DNA of 8,687 nucleotides from NCBI GenBank assembly GCA_003483885.1, contig DMXI01000689.1, forward strand, positions 1 to 8,687, read 5' to 3'. The DNA is from Microscillaceae bacterium (lineage in GTDB: Bacteria; Bacteroidota; Bacteroidia; Cytophagales; Microscillaceae). The position numbers and the translations under genes are program-made. Shown here in pieces: positions 1 to 7,100 of the stretch. The notes under the pieces were generated by a model, which did not search any database, was not told the DNA's origin, and saw only the letters and a list, made by a program, of their open reading frames with translations. The number at the start of each line of letters is the position of its first letter. The stretch's first letter is position 1.

Positions 1-18
1 ATTTCTCTGAACAGCCCT

Positions 19-203
19 AATTGATGAATTATGAATTATTCGCGATGCGTCGCAAAACTATGGACCATCGACTATTGACTAAAAACTCCTAACTACCAAC
101 TCCCAACTACGAACCCAAAAACTGCGGACTAAAAACCAGCTAAGGGCCAAAAGCTAATAACCAACGGCTGTCAGGCGCTACGAACTACCCACTCCCAACT
201 AAA
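19..203 (+). repeat. Composite intergenic repeat: AT-rich box, CG-rich mini-hairpin, 7-nt-period tract
   Basis: Non-coding stretch built of three modules. The first is an AT-rich box, AATTGATGAATTAT (19-32) overlapping AATTATGAATTAT (27-39). The second is a CG-rich segment at 41-53 that can fold as GCGA/TCGC (42-45 with 50-53) or as CGC-GAT-GCG. The third is a heptad tract in unbroken phase from 58 to 120, with units CTATGGA, CCATCGA, CTATTGA, CTAAAAA, CTCCTAA, CTACCAA, CTCCCAA, CTACGAA and CCCAAAA. Most units fit CTMNNRA. A weaker echo (AACTACC, CACTCCC, AACTAAA) lies at 183-203. Both AT-box sequences recur in reverse orientation at 2772-2844, and the start of the tract recurs in reverse at 8665-8680. 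Nothing here looks translated. Function is unknown. The periodicity is seen directly; that it is a dispersed genomic family is inferred. Confidence 0.7.
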
Positions 204-248
204 AAAACTATAGAAAGATATAACCAATTGTTAAAAAATAAAAAATTC

Positions 249-280
249 TTTGCTTTACTAAACACTGTTCATTAAGTTTG
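249..280 (+). promoter_or_regulatory. Bacteroidota-type promoter of the TetR-family gene
   Basis: TTTG at 249-252 and TAAGTTTG at 273-280 are separated by 20 bp. This matches the Bacteroidota primary sigma-factor consensus (TTTG at -33, TAnnTTTG at -7). Transcription would start near 287-290 and leave a leader of about 45 nt before the ATG at 335. The first operator-like repeat starts inside the spacer and runs over the -7 element, so a bound repressor would block RNA polymerase directly. This is the best promoter match in the window. Confidence 0.75.
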
Positions 281-291
281 CGTTGTTAATA
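259..291 (+). promoter_or_regulatory. Operator-like repeat, copy 1 (TetR autoregulation)
   Basis: First of three gapless copies of a 32-bp sequence that begins AAACACTGTTCAYTA and ends TTGTTNATA. The other copies are at 984-1015 and 1109-1140. The outer ends form an imperfect inverted repeat: TAAACA at 259-264 against TGTTAA at 284-289. This is the size and symmetry usual for a TetR-family operator. It overlaps the -7 element of the regulator's promoter, which is the arrangement expected for negative autoregulation. Binding by the encoded regulator is inferred from position and copy number. Confidence 0.7.
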
Positions 292-334
292 AAAATTACA
301 AAAATATCAGATAACAAAACACTATAAGGACACT

Positions 335-958
335 ATGGGAATAGCCGAACGAAAAGAAAGAGAAAAAAGAGAAATGCGAGAACTGATCATTCGTACGGCG
401 ATGAATTTGTTTGTAGAGCGAGGATACGAAAAAACCAGTATGAGGGCCATTGCAGGAGCCATAGATTATAGCCCAGCTACGATCTACTTATACTTCAAAG
501 ACAAAGACGAGATTTTCTTTGCCATTCAAACCAAGGCATTTTCTCATTTATTTGCCACAATGCAACCTCTACTACAAATACAAAATCCTATGGAGCGCTT
601 AAAAACGCTTGGAAGGGTGTATGTCAAATTTGCGATGGATCACCCTCAGTATTATGACGTGATGTTTATCATGGATTCTCCAATGAATGCCGAAACAAAC
701 CAGGAAAAGTGGGAAATTGGCAAACAGGCACATTCTTTTTTAGAAAACACGGTACAACAGTGTTTAGATGAAGGTTATCTGGAGGGCAATGCCGAAAAAA
801 TAGCTTTTTTGATGTGGAGTATGGTGCATGGGATGGCTTCTCTATTGATTCGCAATCGCCTAAAAATGTATGATTGTGAAGTATGGGGAGATTATCAGGA
901 TTTAATGAATGCTTCTATGGATGTGATGTACAAGGCTTTAGAAATAAAAAAGGAATAA
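335..958 (+). CDS. TetR/AcrR-family transcriptional regulator with WHG-type C-terminal domain
   Basis: A cytoplasmic 207-residue DNA-binding repressor of the usual TetR length. The N-terminal helix-turn-helix domain spans about residues 14-62; SMRAIAGAIDYSPATIYLYF is the classic TetR recognition region. The C-terminal ligand and dimer domain contains W161, H165 and G166 (MWSMVHG), the signature of the WHG subfamily. Start: ATG at 335 is preceded by AAGGA at 326-330, one of the few clear Shine-Dalgarno sites here. The gene lies directly upstream of, and in the same direction as, an RND efflux locus. Operator-like repeats occur in its own promoter and twice before the channel gene, so it is very likely the local repressor of the pump and of itself. 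The inducing ligand cannot be read from the sequence. A hairpin at its stop codon suggests a separate short transcript. Confidence 0.93.
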   Translation: MGIAERKEREKREMRELIIRTAMNLFVERGYEKTSMRAIAGAIDYSPATIYLYFKDKDEIFFAIQTKAFSHLFATMQPLLQIQNPMERLKTLGRVYVKFAMDHPQYYDVMFIMDSPMNAETNQEKWEIGKQAHSFLENTVQQCLDEGYLEGNAEKIAFLMWSMVHGMASLLIRNRLKMYDCEVWGDYQDLMNASMDVMYKALEIKKE

Positions 959-972
959 ATATCCTTTTTTTT
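946..972 (+). terminator. Probable intrinsic terminator of the TetR-family gene
   Basis: Nine-bp stem AAAAAAGGA (946-954) with TCCTTTTTT (962-970), a 7-nt loop, and a T run from 965 to 972. It overlaps the stop codon (956-958). The stem has only two G:C pairs, so termination may be partial. Its position implies that the channel gene uses its own promoter in the operator region that follows. Confidence 0.5.
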
Positions 973-982
973 GACCTTTCAA

Positions 983-1015
983 TAAACACTGTTCACTATT
1001 TAACAGTTGTTTATA
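983..1015 (+). promoter_or_regulatory. Operator-like repeat, copy 2 (most symmetric copy)
   Basis: Aligns without gaps to copies 1 and 3. This copy has the clearest dyad: TAAACA at 983-988 with TGTTTA at 1008-1013, and inside it CTGTT at 989-993 with AACAG at 1002-1006. Both are centred near 998. A TTTG lies upstream at 970-973, but the aligned -7 position reads TATTTAAC with 23-bp spacing, a poor promoter. It may act mainly as a binding site. Confidence 0.65.
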
Positions 1016-1107
1016 TAAATAACATTTAAAAGTAGGCGAAAAAGAAAAACAAAAAAAACGCTGGATAGAAACCCAAAAGGTCTCTTCCATTTTTTTTAAG
1101 ATATAAA

Positions 1108-1140
1108 TAAACACTGTTCACTAAATTTTAATTGTTAATA
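1108..1140 (+). promoter_or_regulatory. Operator-like repeat, copy 3, abutting the channel gene
   Basis: Third copy, 125 bp downstream of copy 2, ending 9 bp before the channel ATG. TAAACA (1108-1113) faces TGTTAA (1133-1138). The position of copy 1's -7 element reads TAAATTTT (1122-1129), one base off TAnnTTTG, but no TTTG is present at the -33 distance. If this is the operon promoter, the leader would be only about 10-15 nt. Repressor bound here would block initiation of the efflux operon. Confidence 0.65.
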
Positions 1141-1149
1141 ATACCCCAG

Positions 1150-2508
1150 ATGAGAAAAGTAATAGTCGCCTTTGTAATGAATACTTTGCTGATTGGAGTT
1201 CAGCATACAGGTATGGCGCAAAGTAAAGTAATGGAGCAGTACATTGAGGAAGGGCTCAAAAATAACTTGGCACTTACTCAGAAAAACCTCTCCTGGCGAA
1301 AAAGCAGGATGGCTCTCAAAGAGGCAAAGGGCTTATTTATGCCTCAAGTATCGTTTGAAGCTTCCTACACTCGCGCAGGGGGTGGACGTAAGATTGACTT
1401 TCCGATAGGAGACCTCATTAATCCAGTGTACAGCACACTGAATCAATTGACAGGAAGCGATCGTTTTCCAACCATTGCCAATGTAAACGAGCAATTTTTG
1501 CCAAACGATTTTCACGAAACCAAACTACGTTTTGTACAACCCCTGTTCAACCCTGATATTTACTTTAACCGACAGATTAAGCGGGAAATGGTCAGTGTAC
1601 AACGAAACACCGAGGCTGCTTATCGCAAGGAATTGACTAAAGAAATCAAGGTTGCCTATTATCAATATTTACAAACCCAGGAAGTATTACGCATTTACGA
1701 AGAAAGCAGAACCTTGCTGAAAGAGATATTGCGGGTAAATCAAAAATTGGTAAAACGTCATAAAATCACCAAAGATGCCATTTATGGGGCCGAATACCAG
1801 ATTAGCCAATTAGACGCCCAAGTGGCTCAAACCCAACAACAAGCCCAAGCCGCAGGTGCTTATTTTAACTTTTTACTCAACCGCGATTTGGCCGAAAACA
1901 TTGAGGTGGATGCTACAGTAGCCAAAAAAATCACAGCTCCTACCCTGGAACAAATGGCAGGTATGGAAGGCAAGCGCGAGGAGTTATTGCAAATCCAAAA
2001 CGGCATTAATGCCAATAACCAATTTATCAAGCTTAATAAGTTTAACGCCTACCCAAAAGTAAATCTGGTGGTAGATGCTGGTTTTCAGGGGTTTGGTTAT
2101 CAGTTTAATGAAGACCAGCGTTTTTGGCTTATGCAAGTATCGCTTAGATGGGATTTGTTCAAAGGTTTTCAGAACAAGGCCAAGATTCAGCAAAGTCAAA
2201 TTGAGCGAGACATCTTGCAAACCCGCCTCAAAGAAACCCAAAAGCAGTTTTTGCTACAACAACGTGTGGCTCGTTATGCGGTTTTGTCGGCTTACCAAAC
2301 CATTACAACGAACGAAAAAGCCCAACAGCAAATCAATGAACAACTCAAGATTAGCCGCAAAAGACACGCCCAGGGGCAGATTCCTTACTACGAATTGCTT
2401 CAAACCCAAACCAACTACACCAATAACAAAATTCAGTTGGCGGTTGCTCAGTACAATTTCTTAATCAAAAAAGCAGAATTGGAGCGAGCAGTAGGCTATA
2501 GTAAGTGA
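1150..2508 (+). CDS. TolC-family outer-membrane efflux channel
   Basis: A 452-residue precursor of the outer-membrane exit duct of a tripartite pump; the family is usually 420-500 residues. The signal peptide covers about residues 1-23 (hydrophobic VIVAFVMNTLLIG, likely cleavage after GMA, mature start QSKV). Two repeats of long, Gln/Lys-rich coiled helices follow, as in the TolC barrel and tunnel. The insertion FPIGDLINPVYSTLNQLT (about residues 84-101) is typical of Bacteroidota homologues. LRWDLFKGFQNKAKI near the start of the second helical half and the end LERAVGY are also family marks. I place the start at ATG 1150. The frame stays open back to a TTG at 1132, but that lies inside operator copy 3 and would spoil the signal peptide. 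No Shine-Dalgarno is visible. First gene of the efflux set, about 190 bp after the regulator, and the likely direct target of two operators. Confidence 0.92.
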   Translation: MRKVIVAFVMNTLLIGVQHTGMAQSKVMEQYIEEGLKNNLALTQKNLSWRKSRMALKEAKGLFMPQVSFEASYTRAGGGRKIDFPIGDLINPVYSTLNQLTGSDRFPTIANVNEQFLPNDFHETKLRFVQPLFNPDIYFNRQIKREMVSVQRNTEAAYRKELTKEIKVAYYQYLQTQEVLRIYEESRTLLKEILRVNQKLVKRHKITKDAIYGAEYQISQLDAQVAQTQQQAQAAGAYFNFLLNRDLAENIEVDATVAKKITAPTLEQMAGMEGKREELLQIQNGINANNQFIKLNKFNAYPKVNLVVDAGFQGFGYQFNEDQRFWLMQVSLRWDLFKGFQNKAKIQQSQIERDILQTRLKETQKQFLLQQRVARYAVLSAYQTITTNEKAQQQINEQLKISRKRHAQGQIPYYELLQTQTNYTNNKIQLAVAQYNFLIKKAELERAVGYSK

Positions 2509-2515
2509 AAAACGA

Positions 2516-2534
2516 TTCAAAGCAAAGCTTTGAA
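2516..2534 (+). other. Perfect 8-bp hairpin just after the channel stop codon
   Basis: TTCAAAGC (2516-2523) and GCTTTGAA (2527-2534) form a perfect stem with an AAA loop, 7 bp after the stop. No T run follows (AAATG), so it is not a classic terminator. It could protect the 3' end of the channel mRNA or mark the junction with the repeat array that follows. Confidence 0.5.
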
Positions 2535-2535
2535 A

Positions 2536-2760
2536 ATGAAAAACTAAAAGTGAAAAGTGAAAAATGGCGCGAAGCGAGGCTTTTTAAATTAAAAATGTAA
2601 AACGTAAAATGAAAAATGAAAAATGAAAAATGAGCGCGAAGCGATTTTAGGAACAAGGATTAGGGAGCAAGGGCGCTTTTTAAGTGAAAAATGAAAAGTG
2701 GGCGCAAAGCGAAGAGAGGAACAGGTATCAACGAGCAAGAGTAGCGCGAAGCGGATATAA
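2536..2760 (-). repeat. Three-module heptad repeat array with CGCGAAGCG mini-hairpins
   Basis: Fills most of the 379-bp gap between channel and adaptor genes. Three modules of about 67 bp carry the core GCGCGAAGCG at 2567-2576 and 2634-2643, GCGCAAAGCG at 2702-2711, and a closing GCGCGAAGCG at 2744-2753. Between cores run in-phase heptads: NTGAAAA-type units at 2536-2563, 2595-2629 and 2684-2697, and GNNCARG-type units at 2651-2671 and 2719-2739. The phase resets at GGCTTTTTAA (2578-2587) and GGCGCTTTTTAA (2672-2683). Each core can fold as CGC-GAA-GCG. On the minus strand the order AT box, CG hairpin, heptads matches the element at 19-134, hence the strand given. No credible gene lies inside. 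Periodicity is observed; function is unknown. Confidence 0.75.
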
Positions 2761-2844
2761 TTGATCAATTTATAATTCATAATTGGCTATCACATTTGCA
2801 AAATTAACAATAAGCCGAAGGAACTAATTGATAATTCATCAATT
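2759..2844 (-). repeat. AT-rich boxes shared with the left end of the window
   Basis: AATTGATCAATT (2759-2770) is a perfect palindrome. ATAATTCATAATT (2772-2784) is the exact reverse complement of 27-39, and ATAATTCATCAATT (2831-2844) that of 19-32. These boxes cap the heptad array on its adaptor side. The remaining sequence up to the adaptor ATG at 2888 is A-rich and shows no convincing -33/-7 promoter, so the adaptor is probably read through from the channel gene. Confidence 0.6.
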
Positions 2845-2887
2845 CAAAATTGAAAAAGTAGTCTTAGAAACGAAAAAAAATATAACA

Positions 2888-3997
2888 ATGAATATCATCA
2901 AAAAATCTTCCCTCTTGGTAATCGGAGCTTCTTCGCTGGCCCTCACGGCTTGCGACAATGAAGAAGGTAAACCTGAAGATAAAGTAACACAAACTCAACA
3001 AAAAACAACGGTAAAACAAACCATCCCAGTAAAGCTAGCCGAGGTTTCTCAAATGACCGAAGCGCAGCCTATTGTCACAAGTGGGGTGCTGGCAGCCAAG
3101 GCCGAAATCAAGCTTTCGTTTAAGATAGGTGGCATTATTGAGCAAATGTACGCCCAGGAAGGAAGCTACGTGCAAAGAGGACAGCTACTGGCCAAACTGG
3201 AACAAACCGAGATTCAAGCTCAGGTGAGTAAAGCCAAAAGTGCGCTTTCGAAAGCCAACCGAGACCTCAAAAGAGTCAAAAACCTGTACCAGGATACCGT
3301 GGCTACTTTGGAGCAATTGCAAAACGTAACCACTGCCAAAGAAGTGGCCGAATCGGATATCAGAATTGCTCAGTTTAACCAAAAATATGCCCTGATTTAT
3401 GCCCCGGTTAGTGGCAAAATCCTCAAGAGATTTAGTGAATCCAACGAATTGGTAAGTCCAGGTAATCCAGTGTATATGTTGGCCTCTAGCGAGCAAGCCC
3501 AAGTGATTCGGGTAGGGTTGGCCGATCGCGATGTGGTAAAAATAAAACTGGGAGACAAAGCCAAGGTAAAGTTTGATGCCTACCCTAATGAAGAGTTTGA
3601 AGCAGTCGTGTCTGAGATCGCCGAGAGCGCTGACCCTCGCACTACTACCTTTGAGGTGGAGATTCAAATGATGAACCCTCAAAAACCCTTGAAAAAAGGT
3701 TTTGTAGGGAAAGTAAACATCGTTCCTTCGCAAGGGTCTAAGGGTTATAAAATACCGATGGGGGCCTTGGTAGAAGCCGACAAAAAACGGGCGTTCATTT
3801 ATATTCCCGATGCTCAACACCAAAAAGCCCTAAAGGTGGCCGTAAACACTCGCAAGATTGGCAAGGACTATTTGGTAGTTAACTTTCCTGAAGGGCAAAA
3901 ACCGGCCAAGGAAGTAATCGTAGATGGGGCTTCGTACCTCGAAGACCAATCTCGCATCAAGGTGGTACAATCTAAAAAAGCCATCGCTAAACGATAA
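2888..3997 (+). CDS. RND efflux periplasmic adaptor (HlyD/AcrA family), lipoprotein
   Basis: A 369-residue membrane-fusion protein that bridges the inner-membrane permease and the TolC-like channel. Signal and lipobox: MNIIKKSSLLVIGASSLALT then A-C, with lipidated Cys22 (LTAC). The first lipoyl-like half is at about 66-105 (SFKIGGIIEQMYAQEGSYVQ), followed by a short coiled-coil hairpin at about 106-162 (QVSKAKSALSKANRDLKRVK and its return helix). The second lipoyl half is at about 168-200 (YAPVSGKILKRF), then a beta-barrel domain at about 205-280 and a membrane-proximal domain to the end. The frame is open back to a TTG at 2828, but ATG 2888 gives a clean lipoprotein signal, so I use it. The coiled coil is short for the family. 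The gene lies between channel and permease, as expected, but is set apart from the channel by a repeat array. Confidence 0.93.
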   Translation: MNIIKKSSLLVIGASSLALTACDNEEGKPEDKVTQTQQKTTVKQTIPVKLAEVSQMTEAQPIVTSGVLAAKAEIKLSFKIGGIIEQMYAQEGSYVQRGQLLAKLEQTEIQAQVSKAKSALSKANRDLKRVKNLYQDTVATLEQLQNVTTAKEVAESDIRIAQFNQKYALIYAPVSGKILKRFSESNELVSPGNPVYMLASSEQAQVIRVGLADRDVVKIKLGDKAKVKFDAYPNEEFEAVVSEIAESADPRTTTFEVEIQMMNPQKPLKKGFVGKVNIVPSQGSKGYKIPMGALVEADKKRAFIYIPDAQHQKALKVAVNTRKIGKDYLVVNFPEGQKPAKEVIVDGASYLEDQSRIKVVQSKKAIAKR

Positions 3998-4002
3998 TCT
4001 CT

Positions 4003-4035
4003 AGACCTGACAGGTTTTTGAAACCTGTTAGGTCT
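4003..4035. repeat. 15-bp inverted repeat in the adaptor-permease gap
   Basis: AGACCTGACAGGTTT (4003-4017), loop TTG, then AAACCTGTTAGGTCT (4021-4035). The arms match except for one position, which in RNA would be a G-U pair. The left arm is itself nearly palindromic (ACCTG-A-CAGGT). It begins 6 bp after the adaptor stop. No T run follows (GCACC), so it is more likely an mRNA-stabilising or attenuating hairpin, or a dispersed intergenic palindrome, than a full terminator. From memory, palindromes of this ACCTGWCAGGT type are common between genes in Bacteroidota. A small hairpin, AGACT/AGTCT at 4074-4088, lies just before the permease ATG. Confidence 0.8.
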
Positions 4036-4103
4036 GCACCAACACTATTTTTTAACACTTTATATATTCTTTCAGACTCAAAAAGTCTACAAAAGCCAAA
4101 ACA

Positions 4104-7100
4104 ATGAAACTTCCAAAACTCGCCTTAGAGAATTATCAATTTGTACTAATACTGGTGGCACTTTCGGCCATCACTGGGGTGCTTTCTTACCTCTCCATGC
4201 CACGCTCTGAGGATCCAGTGCTCAAAGTCCCTAATTTTAGTGTAGCAGTGGTATATCCAGGCGCCAATCCTCAGGATATTGAAGAATTGGCGGTAGACCC
4301 TATAGAGGATGCAGTCAATGAAATAGAAGATATCAAGCTCATTAAGACTGTCATTCAAGATGGTTTGGCTGTTATGCGCGTGGAAGCGGAATTTGGGGTA
4401 GATGTCAACGACAAAGAAGACGAAATCAAAGCCGCAGTGAACTCGATTCGCAACGATTTGCCCAAAGAAATTTACAGCATTGATGTTAAGAAGTTTAGCC
4501 CCTTTGACGTACTGATTGCCCAATGGGTGGTTACTTCCAAAACAGCACCTTACCGTCAAATGCAAGAAATTGCCGAAGACCTGGAAGATGAGGTAAAAAA
4601 GGTAAAAGGGATTCGTAAAGTAAAAGTACAGGCCTATCCCAAACAACAAGTACGTGTAGCGCTGGACTTTCCCAAAATGGCCCAAATGAATATTCCACTT
4701 ACTCAGGTCATTGGGATTTTACAAAGTAATAACCTCAATATTCCTGGTGGTGACATAGAAAGCAAAGACAAATCTTTTTCTATCAAAACCAGTGGAAGTT
4801 TTAAAAACCTTGAAACCATTAAAAATACGGTCATCAATGCCGCTCAAGATCGCGTAGTGTATCTCAAAGATGTAGCAGAGGTATATTTTGATTATGAAGA
4901 CGATCGCCATATTGGGCGCTATAATGGGCAAAAAGCCGTTTTTCTGGCCATTACCCAAAAAGAAGGGCAAAACATTTTGGATATCCAAAAAGGTTTGGAC
5001 AAAACTCTAGCGGAGTTTAGCACTTCTTTGCCCCAAAATATTCAGGTAAAGCAAGCGTTTGTACAAGCACCCGCGGTAGAGTCCCGTATCAATGACTTCT
5101 TTGTCAACTTATTACAGGGAATCTTATTGGTAGGAGCCATCATCTTTATTTTCTTAGGGGGGCGCTCTTCATTAATTGTGATGACCGTAATTCCAACCGC
5201 TATTATCATCGCCATTACGACCCTGGATTTTGCTGGATTTGGCCTACAACAAATTTCCATTGCCGGGTTGGTGATTGCCTTAGGGCTTTTGGTAGACAAT
5301 GGTATTGTGGTCATTGAGAATATTAGCCGTTTTCTGAAAGAAGGGTACCCTTTGCGCGAAGCCGCCTATAAAGCCACCTCTGAGGTAGGTTGGGCAATCG
5401 TAAGCTCTACGGTGACTACGATCTTGGCATTTTTTCCGATGACCCAGTTGCCTGGTGCTACGGGCGAATTCTTAAAAACCCTGCCTTTGATTGTAATTTT
5501 TAGCTTATTGGCTTCTCTCCTACTGGCTTTGACTTTTACGCCATTATTGGCGGGCAAATTTCTCCCCAAGCCCAAAACCAACGCTAAACCCAAGCTAGTT
5601 GAACGAGCACTGAATTGGTTAATCGCTAAGATGTATTTGCCCGTGCTCAACTTTTCGGTAAAACGCCCTCTGGTCATTTTACTCATCGCGATTTCTACTT
5701 TTGTGGGTTCTATGGCTTTGTTTCCACTGGTAGGCGTAAGTTTTTTCCCCAACGCCGACAAGCCTTTGTTATTGGTAGATATCAACTTACCCAAAGGTAC
5801 TTCGTTGGCCAGAACTGATTCTGCGGCCCGGTTTGTAGAGCGAGAAGTAGCCAAAATACCTTTGGTAAAAGATTTTACAACCAATGTGGGCAAAGGAAAT
5901 CCTCAGGTTTATTATAACCGAGTGCCTAAGAACTTTGACAAAACCCACGCCCAATTGATGCTCAACCTTAAGGAGTGGAACCCGAAGAAATTCTACGCGA
6001 TGATTGAGGATTTAAGGGCCAAGTTTGCCGAGTATCCTGGGGCCAAAATTACGGTACAAGAACTGAAAAACGGACCTCCATTTGATGCCCCCATCGAAAT
6101 CAAAGTATTGGGTAAAAACTTGGACACTCTCAAACGTTTGTCCAAAGAAGTGGAAAATATCATTGCCTCTAGCGAAGGGATCATCAACCTGGATAATCCT
6201 TTAGCCATCGACAAAACCGAACTACAGGTAGACATCAACCGCGACAAAGCCGGAATGATGAACTTACCCTTATCGGACATTGATTTGGCCGTGCGTACGA
6301 GCTTATCAGGATTCACCGTGGCTGAGGTAAATCTGAGCAGTGGTAAAAAATACGATATGGTGTTGCGTTTGCCTTACGACGAAAAGTACTCTATTGATGA
6401 TTTTGACAAAATTTATGTCGCCAATCGTCTGGGAGGACAAGTGCCATTGAGCCAATTGGCCAAGCTACGCTTTGAGAGTAGTCCCGCCCGTATTGGACAC
6501 TATAACCTCACCCGGGAAGCTACAGTGATGGCTGGGGTAAAAGAAGGTTATAATGTGGCCAGCATTACCCAGGATATCATCAAAAAGCTGGATAAATTTA
6601 AACTACCCAAAGGTTACAAGTTTGCGGTAGAGGGAGAGTTCAAAACCCAACAAGATTCGTTTGGCAACCTGGGGCAAATTCTGGTAGTAGCCTTGTTGGG
6701 AATTTTTGCGGTGTTGGTCTTACAATTTCGTTCGTTTAAGCAACCATTCGTGGTATTTTCAGCGATTCCTTTGGCTTTTAGTGGGTCCATTGTGGCTTTG
6801 TTTCTCACTGGATATTCATTTTCCTTTTTTGCCTTTGTAGGTTTCACCAGTTTGGTCGGAATTGTGATCAACAACTCCATCATTTTGGTAGACTACACCA
6901 ATCAATTGCTGGCGGCGGGCAGTACTTTAAAAGACGCTATTTTCAAGGCTTGTTCTACCCGCTTTACCCCGATTGTGTTAACGACTTTGACCACCATTTT
7001 AGGACTATTGCCCTTGACACTGACCAATAGTGGTTTGTGGTCGCCGCTGGGCTGGACCATTATCGGGGGAATGATCTCCTCTACTTTTTTGACGCTTTTG

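Noticed and set aside
1132..1149. TTG start for the channel gene 18 bp upstream of the ATG
   Set aside because: It lies inside operator copy 3 and adds six residues before a good signal peptide that begins at ATG 1150.
2075..2464. Plus-strand 129-codon frame inside the channel gene
   Set aside because: Out-of-frame shadow with no recognisable domain; the channel frame has clear family motifs throughout.
2536..2760. CRISPR array
   Set aside because: Cores are only 10 bp, spacers are themselves repetitive heptads, and no cas genes are present.
2465..2780. Two minus-strand open frames of 63 codons rich in Phe, Ser and His
   Set aside because: Their composition is a by-product of the TTTTCAT heptads; they lack a credible start region and overlap the channel's 3' end.
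2828..2887. TTG start for the adaptor gene
   Set aside because: It would put 20 extra residues before a standard lipoprotein signal and includes part of an AT-rich repeat box; ATG 2888 fits.
3185..3823. Minus-strand open frame of 212 codons inside the adaptor gene
   Set aside because: It is antisense to a clearly recognised gene and shows no family features.
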